A stretch of DNA of 64,000 nt from Thermoactinomyces daqus (GCF_000763315.1 NZ_JPST01000035.1:62001-126000); one strand, 5' to 3'. Positions 39,161 through 48,995 are shown, counted from the first letter of the stretch. Program-made: numbers and translations. The notes: generated by a model not told the origin, from the sequence alone.

Positions 39161-39476
39161 CCTCTATCTGCTTGTCTCACCCTAATCTATGAAAACCGGC
39201 AAACAGGTAGAACCGATTAACTGAATTTGCTAGAAATAGATTGAGACCTCACGGCGGCCGGCAGAGAGCGGCAGGCGGAAAAGGATAAAAAATCTTGCTT
39301 TTGAAACTCAACGAGCCCCGTTCCACGCGGATGTCCCAAACTCCAAACAAGAATCCCGTTCCCCGGGGAAGCCGGACAACGGGATTCGCGCCAAATGGAA
39401 ACAATATTTTGTTCTGCGAAAGTGCTTCTGCATTGCCCGCACATCTCCCGGATTAACCGGGAGGAAATCAAATGTT
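39161..39476 (-). other. gpr-spoIIP intergenic region with two hairpins
   Basis: About 316 bases with no supported gene. A perfect CTCCCGG/CCGGGAG hairpin (39445-39463) follows gpr, and a longer AATCCCGTT/AACGGGATT inverted repeat lies near 39341-39377. Neither is followed by a T-tract. Short open frames here lack an RBS. Confidence 0.4.
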
Positions 39477-40580
39477 TTATTGCACATGCGAAGCCACATT
39501 TTTCATGGTTACAGCCTCATGCAGGGCGCAGTTCAGTCCGTTGGCGATCAATTTGGCCATATTGCCAATGAAGGAATCCACCTCCTTCGGGGTAACGATC
39601 AGATTTTGCCCCAAAGGTGCCAGCACTTCATGAATCAGTTGCCTTTTCTCATCCGAGTTCAGGCTGCCAAACATCCCCAGCATGCGGTTGCTGGTCTCCG
39701 GCGGAACTTGATAGTTTTCCAGATCTTTTACCGAAGGCCGGTTGTGAGGATCAAGCGGGTTATTTTTCACCCCGTGCAATTCCCGGCCAAGGTGGGAAAT
39801 CACATAATCGATGGTGTCATGGGCAATGGTGACGGCATCCACGACGGTGGGAACACCAACGGCCAGAACGGGCACACCCAAAAACTCCTTGGTCAACGCC
39901 TTGCGATTGTTTCCGACACCGGACCCCGGCTGAATTCCCGTATCAGCAATCTGAATCGTCGTATTGACCCGGGACAAGGCCCTTGAGGCCAGTGCATCAA
40001 ACGCGATCACAAAATCAGGCTTTGATTTCTGCACCACCCCGCGCACAATTTCACTCGTTTCTATCCCGGTCGTCCCGAGCACTCCCGGCGAAAGGGCGGA
40101 AACGCTGCGATACCCTTCGGCAACCGTTTCCGGCTGCAATTTAAAGAGATGACGGGTGACCAGGGTGTGCTTGACGACGAGCGGTCCGAGTGAATCCGGC
40201 GTTACATCCCAGTTTCCAATCCCCACTACCAGGCAGGAATCATTTGGCTTAATGCCGACTTCATCGAGGAAACGGCTGAATTGCTCAGCAAAATGTTGCG
40301 ATACGCGCTTTTCCAGCATGGAATCTCCCGACCGAAGACCGGGCACTTCAATCGTCAGGTAAGTACCCGGCAGTTTGCCCATCTGCTCACCGGCATCTTC
40401 GCTGTCAATCCAGATCCAACTGGTCGTAATCCCGTCCTGTGTCTCTTCCTGTTTGCGAACGCCCGGAATGGAACTTCCCCGCCCTTGCTCCCGGGTCACC
40501 ATGTCATGAGCTTCGCGGGCCAAATCCGTGCGAATATTGTACATACTCAAATCAATCTGGTGTTCCGACGCTTGATTCAT
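39477..40580 (-). CDS. gpr: Germination protease GPR
   Basis: 367 residues. Aspartic-type protease that degrades SASPs at germination; made in the forespore as a zymogen. N-terminal propeptide (SMYNIRTDLAREAHDM), then VVGIGNWDVTPDSLGPLVV, AFDALASRALSRVNTTIQIADTG-type core (read in segments) and SGVGNNRKALTKEFLGVPV. Its substrate, an alpha/beta SASP, is encoded at 18.1-18.3 kb. ATG at 40580 with AAAGGGGATATATTGG upstream and a good SigG-like promoter. Confidence 0.97.
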   Translation of the reverse strand: MNQASEHQIDLSMYNIRTDLAREAHDMVTREQGRGSSIPGVRKQEETQDGITTSWIWIDSEDAGEQMGKLPGTYLTIEVPGLRSGDSMLEKRVSQHFAEQFSRFLDEVGIKPNDSCLVVGIGNWDVTPDSLGPLVVKHTLVTRHLFKLQPETVAEGYRSVSALSPGVLGTTGIETSEIVRGVVQKSKPDFVIAFDALASRALSRVNTTIQIADTGIQPGSGVGNNRKALTKEFLGVPVLAVGVPTVVDAVTIAHDTIDYVISHLGRELHGVKNNPLDPHNRPSVKDLENYQVPPETSNRMLGMFGSLNSDEKRQLIHEVLAPLGQNLIVTPKEVDSFIGNMAKLIANGLNCALHEAVTMKNVASHVQ

Positions 40581-40615
40581 CCAATATATCCCCTTTTTTT
40601 GCCTGTTTCCACTCT

Positions 40616-40645
40616 TAGTTTGCTTCTTTGCCTCTCATTTATTCT
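40616..40645 (-). promoter_or_regulatory. Candidate SigG promoter of gpr
   Basis: Minus-strand -35 AGAATA (40645-40640; consensus TGMATA), 17-base spacer, -10 CAAACTA (40622-40616; consensus CATACTA). Fits the forespore expression known for gpr. Confidence 0.55.
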
Positions 40646-40659
40646 GCTCATGACCGTTG

Positions 40660-40688
40660 TTGCTTTTTGCAGAGCCTCATGCTAGAAT
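40660..40688 (+). promoter_or_regulatory. SigA-type promoter of rpsT
   Basis: -35 TTGCTT (40660-40665), 17-base spacer, -10 TAGAAT (40683-40688), divergent from gpr. Confidence 0.65.
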
Positions 40689-40742
40689 ATTGCATGTTGC
40701 ATTATTGGGATGCGGAAACCCTTCCCTCAGGAGGTGAACGTC

Positions 40743-41009
40743 TTGGCAAACATTAAATCCGCAATCAAACGCGCCAAAACCAACGAAGTGCGCCGCGCCC
40801 GCAATGCTTCTCAAAAATCGGCGATGCGCACGGCCGTAAAAAAATTCTTGGCAGCCGTTGACCAACAAGATAAAGAACAAGCCGCTGTGCTTTTGAAAGC
40901 AGCAACCCGCAGCTTGGATAAAGCCGTAACCAAAGGTTTGATCCACAAAAATGCGGCTGCTCGCAAAAAATCCCGCCTCACCAAAAAATATCAGGCACTC
41001 GAAGCTTAA
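40743..41009 (+). CDS. rpsT: 30S ribosomal protein bS20
   Basis: 88 residues, basic ([40 protein letters not shown]). Binds 16S rRNA early in 30S assembly. TTG start at 40743 with AGGAGGTG 7 bases upstream, an in-frame longer version starting at 40710 includes the RBS and is rejected. Monocistronic, divergent from gpr as in B. subtilis. Confidence 0.98.
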   Translation: MANIKSAIKRAKTNEVRRARNASQKSAMRTAVKKFLAAVDQQDKEQAAVLLKAATRSLDKAVTKGLIHKNAAARKKSRLTKKYQALEA

Positions 41010-41026
41010 TATCTTTCTTTTACATG

Positions 41027-41065
41027 AAAAAACGACCCACATCGATTGGGTCGCTTTTATTTTTT
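41027..41065. terminator. Bidirectional terminator between rpsT and the hydroxylase gene
   Basis: Stem CGACCCA/TGGGTCG (41033-41039 with 41047-41053), 7-base loop; T-rich tract on the plus side (41055-41065) and six T on the minus side (41032-41027). Confidence 0.9.
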
Positions 41066-41651
41066 ATCCGCCAATTTTCGCGCCGTCCGGCTCATCTCCA
41101 CCCCGGATTCATCGGGAAAAGTCCGAAAAAGGTGATCCATGGCCGGATTGGTCACGCCAAACCAGTAATGCTCGTTCTTGAAATGGTGCAACAAATGATA
41201 TTTTTTCAATTTCTTCCCCCCATGGGGTGAGAGGCTTGATCGGCCGGTGCGCGATATAATGTTTCCATTCATAATATAAATGATAGAGCACAGCACCGCT
41301 TAAAAAAGTGGTTGTGATCGCGATTTTCCCCGTCACCAGGTAAACGATGCTCCCGACGAGGACAAACTGGGGAACACTGTACCACAGCGGCAAAAAGAGC
41401 AATTCCAGTTTATCGGGGTCTTCATGATGATCATAATGTAACCGCTTTAACAGCTTCAACAAAAAAGGATGCTTCGGCGGAGGAAGATGAAATAAAAAAC
41501 GATGGGCATATAGGGCGACTCCGCCCAAGAACACCGCCACCGTCACAAGACTGTTCGCCCATGCCAATGTCAACCCCAGACCGCAGACACAGACCAGACT
41601 CATCACGAAAATATCTGAAAAAAAGAAAAATTCAAATAAATAACGCCGCAT
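41057..41651 (-). pseudogene. Fatty acid hydroxylase/sterol desaturase family protein, frameshifted
   Basis: An integral membrane di-iron enzyme of about 198 residues when repaired. Hydrophobic segments near residues 8-50 and 90-130; His motifs YAHRFLFHLP, LHYDHHEDPDK, YEWKHYIAHRP and, after the break, KKYHLLHHFKNEHYWFG supply the metal ligands. At a run of six G (about 41216-41221) the frame changes: one G fewer joins LTPWG to KKLKKYHLLHH in the second frame, which ends at 41057. A stop-free but unrelated tail is read otherwise. Likely a homopolymer error or recent decay. Not part of the conserved B. subtilis order. Confidence 0.8.
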
Positions 41652-41795
41652 CGGTTCACTCCTTTCGCGAACTTATCCTTTCTTTTCATTATAACATCCC
41701 GCGGGCGCTTCCTTCATAACTCCTTCACGGAAGATCTCGTGAATTCCCTGTCTTTCATCAATATTGATTCACCGCTTTCGGTGAGTTTCAAAATG

Positions 41796-41822
41796 AGGAC
41801 ATTCCGCCCATTGGAATGTCCT
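41796..41822 (-). terminator. Intrinsic terminator after trpS
   Basis: Minus-strand 10-bp stem AGGACATTCC/GGAATGTCCT (41813-41822 with 41796-41805), 7-base loop, followed by CATTTTG. Confidence 0.75.
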
Positions 41823-41837
41823 CCGCTTATTGACTCA

Positions 41838-42836
<999 letters not shown>

Positions 42837-42894
42837 TCATGATTTGCCGGCATTTGGCAGGATCGCGATTGACCCGGCCTGCAACAATTTCACA

Positions 42895-43225
42895 CAAAAA
42901 AGCCCGTCCCCGGCAAGGGACGAGCTGATTCTCGCGGTACCACCCTTCTTTGCCTCTCCTGTACATCAGAGAGGCACACTCTTAGCTATAACGGGATCAT
43001 CCCGGTTTTCCCTACTTGATATGGCATCGTTAAGGAAAACAGCTCCAAAGCCCATTCATGCGGCCGGCTGATTGGCTCGCACCCTCCGCCAACTCTCTGC
43101 ACAGCCACTGCCGCATTACTATTCTTTCTCATCGCTGCTTGTTCTATGTTATTTTCGTTTGTACCGGCTCTAGGTATGAGGCAGGCATTGCCGGCAAAAG
43201 ATACTTATTGAAATGTATTTTCCTG
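42895..43225 (-). promoter_or_regulatory. T-box leader of trpS
   Basis: On the minus strand the T-box core AAGAAGGGTGGTACCGCGAG (about 42949-42930) is followed by a terminator CGTCCC-TTGCCG-GGGACG (42922-42905) with a T-run. A stem I region upstream includes GGAGGGTGCGAGCC and a candidate specifier TGG (43054-43052) in GAATGGG. The promoter is not certain: TTGACT at 43245-43240 is a possible -35. Expected to induce trpS when tRNA-Trp is uncharged. Confidence 0.92.
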
Positions 43226-43308
43226 CAATTTTGCTGAAAAGTCAAGCATACTTATTTACAAACCCCGGGAATTGTGCTAGCTTTTTTCTAGAAACAGGAG
43301 GGACGGTT

Positions 43309-43818
43309 ATGGTGCATTCCTTTCCGATCAGTTTAAATTTTGTAGCCCCGATTTTTGCTTTAATCATGGCCTCCATGGTGATTGTCATCCGCCTGCGGGC
43401 AACCAATAAGCCAACGAACGCGAGAAAAATTCTCATCCCTCCACTGGGCATGAGCACGGGTTTCCTGATGTTTCTCTACCCGCCGATGCGCGTTCCATGG
43501 GCTTGGGCCGGGGTCGCTTTTTTGGCCGGTGCCCTTTTGTTTTCGTACCCTCTGATCAAAACATCTCATTTTGAAATGATCGATGGCAAAGTTTATCTGA
43601 AACGTTCGCGCGCTTTTATTCTCATCCTGATCGGTCTGTTTATCCTGCGCATGGTACTCCATGACTATCTCGAACACCTGATCAGCGTGGAACAAACAGC
43701 GGCGCTCTTCTTCATCCTTGCGTTTGGCATGCTGTTGCCATGGCGACTGGCAATGTATCTGAAATACAGGAAATTGCAAGAGAAAAACTCCTTGGAAAAA
43801 GCCAATGCCGAAGCCTAG
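43309..43818 (+). CDS. CcdC-like membrane protein (DUF1453)
   Basis: 169 residues, about five membrane helices (FVAPIFALIMASMVIVI, AGVAFLAGALLFSYPLI, AFILILIGLFILRMVL, TAALFFILAFGMLLPW). Similar to CcdC/YneJ of B. subtilis, a membrane protein beside ccdA; role unclear. Motifs MRVPWAWA and YLKRSRAFILILIGLF-type core. ATG at 43309 with AGGAGGG upstream. Stand-alone, with its own terminator. Confidence 0.8.
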   Translation: MVHSFPISLNFVAPIFALIMASMVIVIRLRATNKPTNARKILIPPLGMSTGFLMFLYPPMRVPWAWAGVAFLAGALLFSYPLIKTSHFEMIDGKVYLKRSRAFILILIGLFILRMVLHDYLEHLISVEQTAALFFILAFGMLLPWRLAMYLKYRKLQEKNSLEKANAEA

Positions 43819-43846
43819 CCCCCACCTTGTCCGGGGGCTTTTTTTT
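43817..43846 (+). terminator. Intrinsic terminator after the CcdC-like gene
   Basis: Stem AGCCCCC/GGGGGCT (43817-43823 with 43833-43839) followed by a run of T; the stem overlaps the stop codon. Confidence 0.92.
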
Positions 43847-43973
43847 CATGAAAATGCGCCGCAGATCGGGGGTTGGTCCTTTGTTTCGGATGGCTGGTCC
43901 GGGTGGCACCTTCTTCCGCCAAAAATGCAGGCTTTCATTCTTTATCATCGGATTTATTCTTTCGTTTCATCCA

Positions 43974-44438
43974 TTATATTCTTTTTTCTGAAAAGGTGTC
44001 CTCCGAAATCACTTTAATCCCTTTTCGTCGCAGCAAGGCAGTGGTCACGCCGGCACCCGGGTTCGTTTTCCCCTGGAAAGTGCCGTCATAGATGCAGCAA
44101 CTGCCGCAAGACGGACTTTTTTCTTTTAAAATGGCTTCGTTCGCTCCCACCGTCTTCGCGATGCGATACGTTTCATAGGCTCCCCGGATAAAGGCATCGG
44201 TTACATCATTGCCTTGGTTGTCGATCACACGTGCTTTTCCTTCCAGCACATCGTCCCCGTCACCGCCGACAATCTCAGCCGGATTTCTGGGAGTGGACAG
44301 TCCGCCGAGCTGTTCCGGACAGACCGGGATCGCCTCCCCTTCCCTGATCAATTTTTGAATCGCCTCCACCGCATTGTGCCGTCCGTCATAGCGGCAGTGA
44401 ATGCCGGCAAAACAGGCACTGACCACTTTTTTGGTCAC
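43974..44438 (-). CDS. DUF523 family protein
   Basis: 154 residues. Shows the conserved DUF523 pattern: VVSACFAGIHCRYDGRHNA, PVCPEQLGGLSTPRNPAEI and LKEKSPSCGSCCIYDGTFQG, with several conserved Cys that suggest metal or Fe-S binding. Function is not established. GTG at 44438 has GGAGG upstream; a longer frame to 44525 lacks an RBS. Confidence 0.9.
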   Translation of the reverse strand: MTKKVVSACFAGIHCRYDGRHNAVEAIQKLIREGEAIPVCPEQLGGLSTPRNPAEIVGGDGDDVLEGKARVIDNQGNDVTDAFIRGAYETYRIAKTVGANEAILKEKSPSCGSCCIYDGTFQGKTNPGAGVTTALLRRKGIKVISEDTFSEKRI

Positions 44439-44627
44439 TTTGCCCCCTCCTTTGCTTCTCAGATGCTTTCGTTTATCTTCCTCAATCATAACACGCCTAC
44501 AGATTCGCACGAAATTTGCGAACATGAATAAAACACTATCCGATTCATTTCAAACTTGTTACAATAGTGTAAGTGGTTGATACAAGATGGTTTAAAATGT
44601 AACCGTTTCCCAAGGAGTGTGTTTCTT

Positions 44628-45944
44628 GTGTCTGATAAAGTGATTGTAGTGGGTGGAGGACTTGCCGGACTGAGCGCCGCAGCTCGACTCGCTTACAATG
44701 GTTGCAAAGTAACCTTGCTGGAAAAGGCACCGAAGCTCGGAGGGCGCGCAATTTCCATTCCGATGAAAGGGTTTAATTTCAATTTTGGAGCCCATGCCAT
44801 TTATGCGCGAGATAAATCGATCCTGCGCAAGTATGAACATGAAATCGGACTGAAGGTTGACTGGAAAGATTTTTCACCTTCCAAAGCCTTTTATGACATG
44901 GGAACTTTCACCACCCCCATGCCTGCAACACTCGAAGGATTGTATCGCACCAAAGTGTTGGATTCACAGAATAAATGGCGCTTTGCTTACGAAGTCTTCA
45001 AAACGATGTCTTCTCTTGAACGGGGAGAACCCGGCGTGTTAATCGGAGATTATCTGCAAAAGGAAACTCCCCAAGTGAGGGATCTTTTGTTGACCATCGC
45101 TTCATCCAACTTTTTTACCAATGAACCGGAAAAAATTCCGTCCCCCCTCTTTTTCCAATATTATAAACGGCTGTTTGCCACACAACGCGCTGTCAGCTAC
45201 ATCGGCGGCGGATGGCAGGCAATTGTTGATTCATTTGCGGAAATCATTGAAAAAAACGGCAGCAAAATCATCACCAAAGAAAAAGTAACCAAAATCGAAC
45301 TCGATGGCAACCGGATTACCGCTGTTTATGGAAAAGAAGAAAAATACGAAGCTGATTATATTATTTTCTGCATTCCTCCAAAAGAGTTATGCCAATTGTT
45401 CGCCGACACTCCATTCGCCAAATATTTTGAGGAATACAGCCACTATGTGCCTACGCAAGTCGTTGTCTATGATGTCGGTTTAAGCGAGCGGATTTCCAGC
45501 CCGTTCACCTACATTTATCAAAAAGCGCAACGCGTCTTTATCACCGACATTTCCTACTACGATATAACCTGCGTTCCTGACGGGGGACAGCTGATGCAAG
45601 CGGTTGCCTACCTCAACGAACAAGAGATTGCAGAAGGAAAAGCGGATGAAAAAGTGGCGACTATCGAATCCGTCTATGACAAGCATTTCCCCGGCTGGCG
45701 TGAACGCCTTGTCGCCAAGCGCATTTCCAAAAAAGCGACTGTCCAGGAAATCAAATGCATTGAGGATCAACGCTTGATGCCGGTCAAATTTTACAGCTTG
45801 CCCAATGCCTACTTTGCCGGTGACTGGTGTGAAGGAGACGGACAGCTTTCGGAACTTTCCTTTAGCTCCGCTTACAACGTAACCAGCCATATCCTCGAGC
45901 ATGCGGTTCCGGCGGAAGGAATGAAAAAAGCAACCAGCGCCTGA
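44628..45944 (+). CDS. FAD-dependent oxidoreductase, phytoene desaturase/amine oxidase-like
   Basis: 438 residues. N-terminal Rossmann FAD motif VIVVGGGLAGLSAAARLAYNG followed by LLEKAPKLGGRAIS, the signature of the phytoene desaturase/protoporphyrinogen oxidase/amine oxidase superfamily, and the C-terminal FAD contact NAYFAGDWCEGDGQLSELSF. Substrate is unknown; no carotenoid genes are adjacent. GTG start at 44628 with AAGGAG 10 bases upstream. Codon use looks more AT-rich than flanking genes, which could mean transfer (by eye). Confidence 0.82.
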   Translation: MSDKVIVVGGGLAGLSAAARLAYNGCKVTLLEKAPKLGGRAISIPMKGFNFNFGAHAIYARDKSILRKYEHEIGLKVDWKDFSPSKAFYDMGTFTTPMPATLEGLYRTKVLDSQNKWRFAYEVFKTMSSLERGEPGVLIGDYLQKETPQVRDLLLTIASSNFFTNEPEKIPSPLFFQYYKRLFATQRAVSYIGGGWQAIVDSFAEIIEKNGSKIITKEKVTKIELDGNRITAVYGKEEKYEADYIIFCIPPKELCQLFADTPFAKYFEEYSHYVPTQVVVYDVGLSERISSPFTYIYQKAQRVFITDISYYDITCVPDGGQLMQAVAYLNEQEIAEGKADEKVATIESVYDKHFPGWRERLVAKRISKKATVQEIKCIEDQRLMPVKFYSLPNAYFAGDWCEGDGQLSELSFSSAYNVTSHILEHAVPAEGMKKATSA

Positions 45945-45960
45945 TGCTGGTTGCTTTTTT
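45924..45960. terminator. Bidirectional terminator between convergent genes
   Basis: 10-bp stem AGCAACCAGC/GCTGGTTGCT (45929-45938 with 45946-45955), T-run on both strands. It overlaps the last codons of the FAD oxidoreductase and also serves the minus-strand membrane protein. Confidence 0.93.
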
Positions 45961-46534
45961 ACGCTCCCATCAATATGTAAACGATCGTGCCGATCAGGGT
46001 CATTCCGATGGCAACCGATGCGAACACCAATGAAAACAGCATTTTATCGCTGGCATAATCCTTTAACTCCTCCGGTGTTTTGCTGTCGATCCGACGCGCC
46101 TGACTACGCAAATGAACATTGCCGAGCAGGATCAAGAAAAGCAGAACAATAACAAAATACCACCACGAAATTCCTTCGCCAAACCGGATGTTCCCCTCGC
46201 GTATCCAAGCCTGGACGAAGAAAAAAATCCCGACGACGAACAGCAACAATGACGTGGAAGTGTAATAGGCTCCCCACTTCTCCCCCAGCTTGTCCCGTTC
46301 ATACTGATAAAGCTCTCTCATCTCCGGAAAAAGATGAAGAAACGGATTGGGCGACTTCATCCACCAACTGATGAGCGGGAACAGGACAAACAGGCAACCC
46401 CAGATGAAATAAACAAGCCGGGCGGCAGGCTCCACTAAGAGGAAAACAAAGAGAAGTGCGATTATGCAAAGGTAGAACAGATTGGAGTAAATGGATTGTT
46501 TTTTTCGAAGTTCACATAAACGGTTTTCATCCAT
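45959..46534 (-). CDS. Four-helix membrane protein of unknown function
   Basis: 191 residues with membrane segments near residues 20-38, 42-62, 96-115 and 125-145, plus a C-terminal one (LVFASVAIGMTLIGTIVYIL). The loop FPEMRELYQYERDKLGEKWG is polar. No family recognised. ATG at 46534 (MDENRLCELRKK) with AAGGTGG upstream; a longer frame to 46609 overlaps holA. Directly downstream of holA. Confidence 0.75.
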   Translation of the reverse strand: MDENRLCELRKKQSIYSNLFYLCIIALLFVFLLVEPAARLVYFIWGCLFVLFPLISWWMKSPNPFLHLFPEMRELYQYERDKLGEKWGAYYTSTSLLLFVVGIFFFVQAWIREGNIRFGEGISWWYFVIVLLFLILLGNVHLRSQARRIDSKTPEELKDYASDKMLFSLVFASVAIGMTLIGTIVYILMGA

Positions 46535-46605
46535 CGTTGGGGATTCCACCTTTTTTATATTTTCATAATCATTGGGCCAAAGGCCTCTCCGTGGCAACGG
46601 GAGGC

Positions 46606-47637
46606 TCAAGCAGAAAGGTTGACTTGGAAAAGCAGGCGTTCCACCGCCAAATGTTTGTCCACTTTTCCTGACTTGATATCTTGATCAGTCAAAATCGCCG
46701 TATCCAACAAGAGGCGCAGTTGCTGTTCGGAAAAGGCCGCTCCCTGTTTTGCCGCCAGTTTCACCGGGTAGGGATGAACCTTGAGAAATGCCGCCATCTC
46801 TTTGTCAGACATCCCCTGCCGCTGCAAGATCTTGACCTGCAGCATCAACCGAATCTGACGTGTAATCAGAGCCAGGATGCGAATCGGCTCTTCCTTTTGA
46901 AAAATCAGGTCACTCCAGATATGGAACGCTTCGTTCAATTGGCGCTTCGCTATTTTATCCGTCAGCTTAAATACATCATGCTCCAGGGTGCGCGGTACCA
47001 GTTCGGCGACAATGTCCGGTGTCACCTTTCCCCCCGCTCCGACGTAAAGGGCCAATTTGCTCACTTCCGCGTGGAGAAGCCGGAGATCAGGACCAGTCAG
47101 CATGATCAAATCAAGAACCGCTTGCGGATCTGCCTGGACATGCAATTTGGCAAACCGCCTTTCCACCCACTGAAGCAAATCCTTCCCCGCCAACAGGGGA
47201 AACTCAACGGCACGCGCATGTTTAAGCAGTTCCTTCACGATTTTTTTTCGCTTGTCAAGCTGCTCGCCGGAAACGGTTAAAACCACCACACTGGTGGACA
47301 GAGGCTGCTTTAAGTACTGGAGCAGGGCATCCGTTTCATGCTGAACGCCGCTTTTCCCTTTCCCGGCTGTCAAAAAGCGGGCATTCTGACCGATAATCAA
47401 CCGCCTGTCCCCAAAAAAGGGCAGAGTTTCCGCCTCTTGCACCAGCATCTGCACCGGCGTCTCATCCAAATCAATCTGCATGAGATTACCAAAGGAGACT
47501 TCTTCCGGACTCCACCTTTTTTTCATCCATTCAATTGCTTCTTCAATCAAGAAACCTTCTTCACCATAAAAGAGATAAACGGGAGCGATGTTATCTTCCT
47601 GCCACTCTTTCAGCCATGAACGATCCATTTTCGCCAC
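46606..47637 (-). CDS. holA: DNA polymerase III subunit delta
   Basis: 343 residues, homologue of YqeN. Clamp-loader subunit that opens the beta clamp. N-terminal ATPase-like domain (APVYLFYGEEGFLIEEAIEW), middle and collar domains (GPDLRLLHAEVSKLALYVG; LNEAFHIWSDLIFQKEEPIR; LAVERLLFQ). GTG start at 47637 with AGGAGG 5 bases upstream, ATG 9 bases further in is possible. Position between comEC and rpsT follows the B. subtilis order, with two sigma-system genes inserted. Confidence 0.94.
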   Translation of the reverse strand: MAKMDRSWLKEWQEDNIAPVYLFYGEEGFLIEEAIEWMKKRWSPEEVSFGNLMQIDLDETPVQMLVQEAETLPFFGDRRLIIGQNARFLTAGKGKSGVQHETDALLQYLKQPLSTSVVVLTVSGEQLDKRKKIVKELLKHARAVEFPLLAGKDLLQWVERRFAKLHVQADPQAVLDLIMLTGPDLRLLHAEVSKLALYVGAGGKVTPDIVAELVPRTLEHDVFKLTDKIAKRQLNEAFHIWSDLIFQKEEPIRILALITRQIRLMLQVKILQRQGMSDKEMAAFLKVHPYPVKLAAKQGAAFSEQQLRLLLDTAILTDQDIKSGKVDKHLAVERLLFQVNLSA

Positions 47638-47646
47638 CTCTTCCTC

Positions 47647-48327
47647 CTAGTTTATCTCTTTTTTCTCCTTGACATCAATCATGACGGTCTGGTCGTCTTT
47701 TCCATCAGCAGACGGCAGGATCAGCCGAACGCGTTGTTTGTTTTGCCATACAACCGATGGCGAGCCGTCAACCTTCCGAAAAATGCGGCTGCGATATTGG
47801 ACGCTTCCGTCCGCCTTGCGCACGATTAAATGATTTCCCTGCCAAATGGCGCAATATTGACGATCAGGTGACCAAACCTCCTGAATATTTTCCAGCTCGA
47901 ATTTGGCAGCCCGATCTTTGCTCCCGTCTGTATGCTCCGGCGGAACCGGATCGGCAATTTTGGAGGCCGTATTGATGGGAATGCCCCCCCATTTGCTCAG
48001 ATAAAACAGACCGATAAAGAGGAACAAGACGAGCGCAGCAGCCATCCTCCCTAATCGGAGCCAATTGTATCTCGGTTTGATCACTGTTTGCGGCTTCGTC
48101 TTCTTTTTGTCGTCCTCGATCGCCTCCAGCACCGCATCGACGACGCTGTGCGGTGGCTCCACTTTGGGAAGAAGGGATAGTTCACCGGACAGCCACTGCA
48201 TCTCTTCCGCCGTTGCCCGGCATTGCGGCGACTGTTCCAGCTGCTTTTCCAGCATTTTCTTTTCTGCCGCAGTCAGATCACCATCCAAGTCACGTTGAAT
48301 CCATTCCATCACTTTTTCATCTGCCAA
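47647..48327 (-). CDS. Anti-sigma factor, membrane-anchored
   Basis: 226 residues. Cytosolic N-terminal domain (ADEKVMEWIQRDLDGDLTAA, EKKMLEKQLEQSPQCR), one membrane helix (MAAALVLFLFIGLFYL, about 97-113) and an extracytoplasmic domain with WSPDRQYCAIWQGNHLIV-type beta repeats. The HxxxCxxC zinc motif of ZAS anti-sigmas is not seen, so it is a non-canonical member. TTG start at 48327 with GGAGGGG upstream; the first 19 bases overlap the sigma gene, typical for such pairs. Confidence 0.82.
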   Translation of the reverse strand: MADEKVMEWIQRDLDGDLTAAEKKMLEKQLEQSPQCRATAEEMQWLSGELSLLPKVEPPHSVVDAVLEAIEDDKKKTKPQTVIKPRYNWLRLGRMAAALVLFLFIGLFYLSKWGGIPINTASKIADPVPPEHTDGSKDRAAKFELENIQEVWSPDRQYCAIWQGNHLIVRKADGSVQYRSRIFRKVDGSPSVVWQNKQRVRLILPSADGKDDQTVMIDVKEKKEIN

Positions 48328-48866
48328 GATACATCCCCTCCTTCCTGATATTCCGACAACCACTTTTGCAGTTGTTTGCGCGCACGAAACAAATGCGATT
48401 TGACCGTATTCAGGGGGAGTCCCATCGCTTCTGCTATCTCCTGGTAATGATAACCTTGTACATAGCGCAGGATAATCGCCGTTTGCTGTTGCAGGGGCAG
48501 ACGGCGAATCGCCTGTCTCAAATCAGACAGGATCGCTCCCCGCTCCACCTCTTTAGCCGCTTTGCCATCCTCATGCTGCGGTTCTTCATCAAACAGTATG
48601 ACGTTTTTCCGTTTGCGAAACAAATCGATGCATACATTGGTAACAATGCGCTGCGCCCATGTATGCAACAAAGCTTCTCCTTTATAGGAAGGGAGATATT
48701 TATATATTTTCAACAGAGCTTCTTGTGTGGCGTCCAAAGCATCCTGTTCGTTTCCCATCATATAATAAGCGGTGCGATAAAGCGATGTCTCCAATTGCTT
48801 AAGTATTTGCACAATCGCTTTCCTGTCGCCCGACTGAGCCTGTTTGATCAACTCTGAATCAAGCAA
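48309..48866 (-). CDS. ECF RNA polymerase sigma factor
   Basis: 185 residues. Sigma region 2 (AYYMMGNEQDALDATQEALL, LHTWAQRIVTNVCIDLFRKR) and region 4 (LPLQQQTAIILRYVQGYHYQEIAEAMGLP, NTVKSHLFRARKQL), no region 3, so ECF/group 4. TTG start at 48866 with GGGGG upstream. Followed by and overlapping its likely anti-sigma. The stimulus is unknown; envelope stress is common in this class. Confidence 0.93.
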   Translation of the reverse strand: MLDSELIKQAQSGDRKAIVQILKQLETSLYRTAYYMMGNEQDALDATQEALLKIYKYLPSYKGEALLHTWAQRIVTNVCIDLFRKRKNVILFDEEPQHEDGKAAKEVERGAILSDLRQAIRRLPLQQQTAIILRYVQGYHYQEIAEAMGLPLNTVKSHLFRARKQLQKWLSEYQEGGDVSWQMKK

Positions 48867-48888
48867 CGAAATACCCCCTATATTCTTT

Positions 48889-48917
48889 TAGACCTGTTTG
48901 AACTGCGGCAGGTTGCA
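48889..48917 (-). promoter_or_regulatory. Candidate autoregulated ECF promoter
   Basis: Minus-strand TGCAACC (48917-48911), 16-base spacer, GGTCTA (48894-48889). This resembles ECF-type promoters (AACC -35 motif with a 16-base spacer and a CGTCTA-like -10) and lies just upstream of the sigma gene. Confidence 0.45.
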
Positions 48918-48995
48918 ACACCCTATGTATGTACATAAATAATACTATTATATCGCGGGGCAAATCGGGCAAAAGACGAATCCTTTTTTACATCT

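Noticed and set aside
39217-39471. Small open frames between gpr and spoIIP
   Set aside because: No RBS, unusual amino acid composition, and they run through hairpin sequence.
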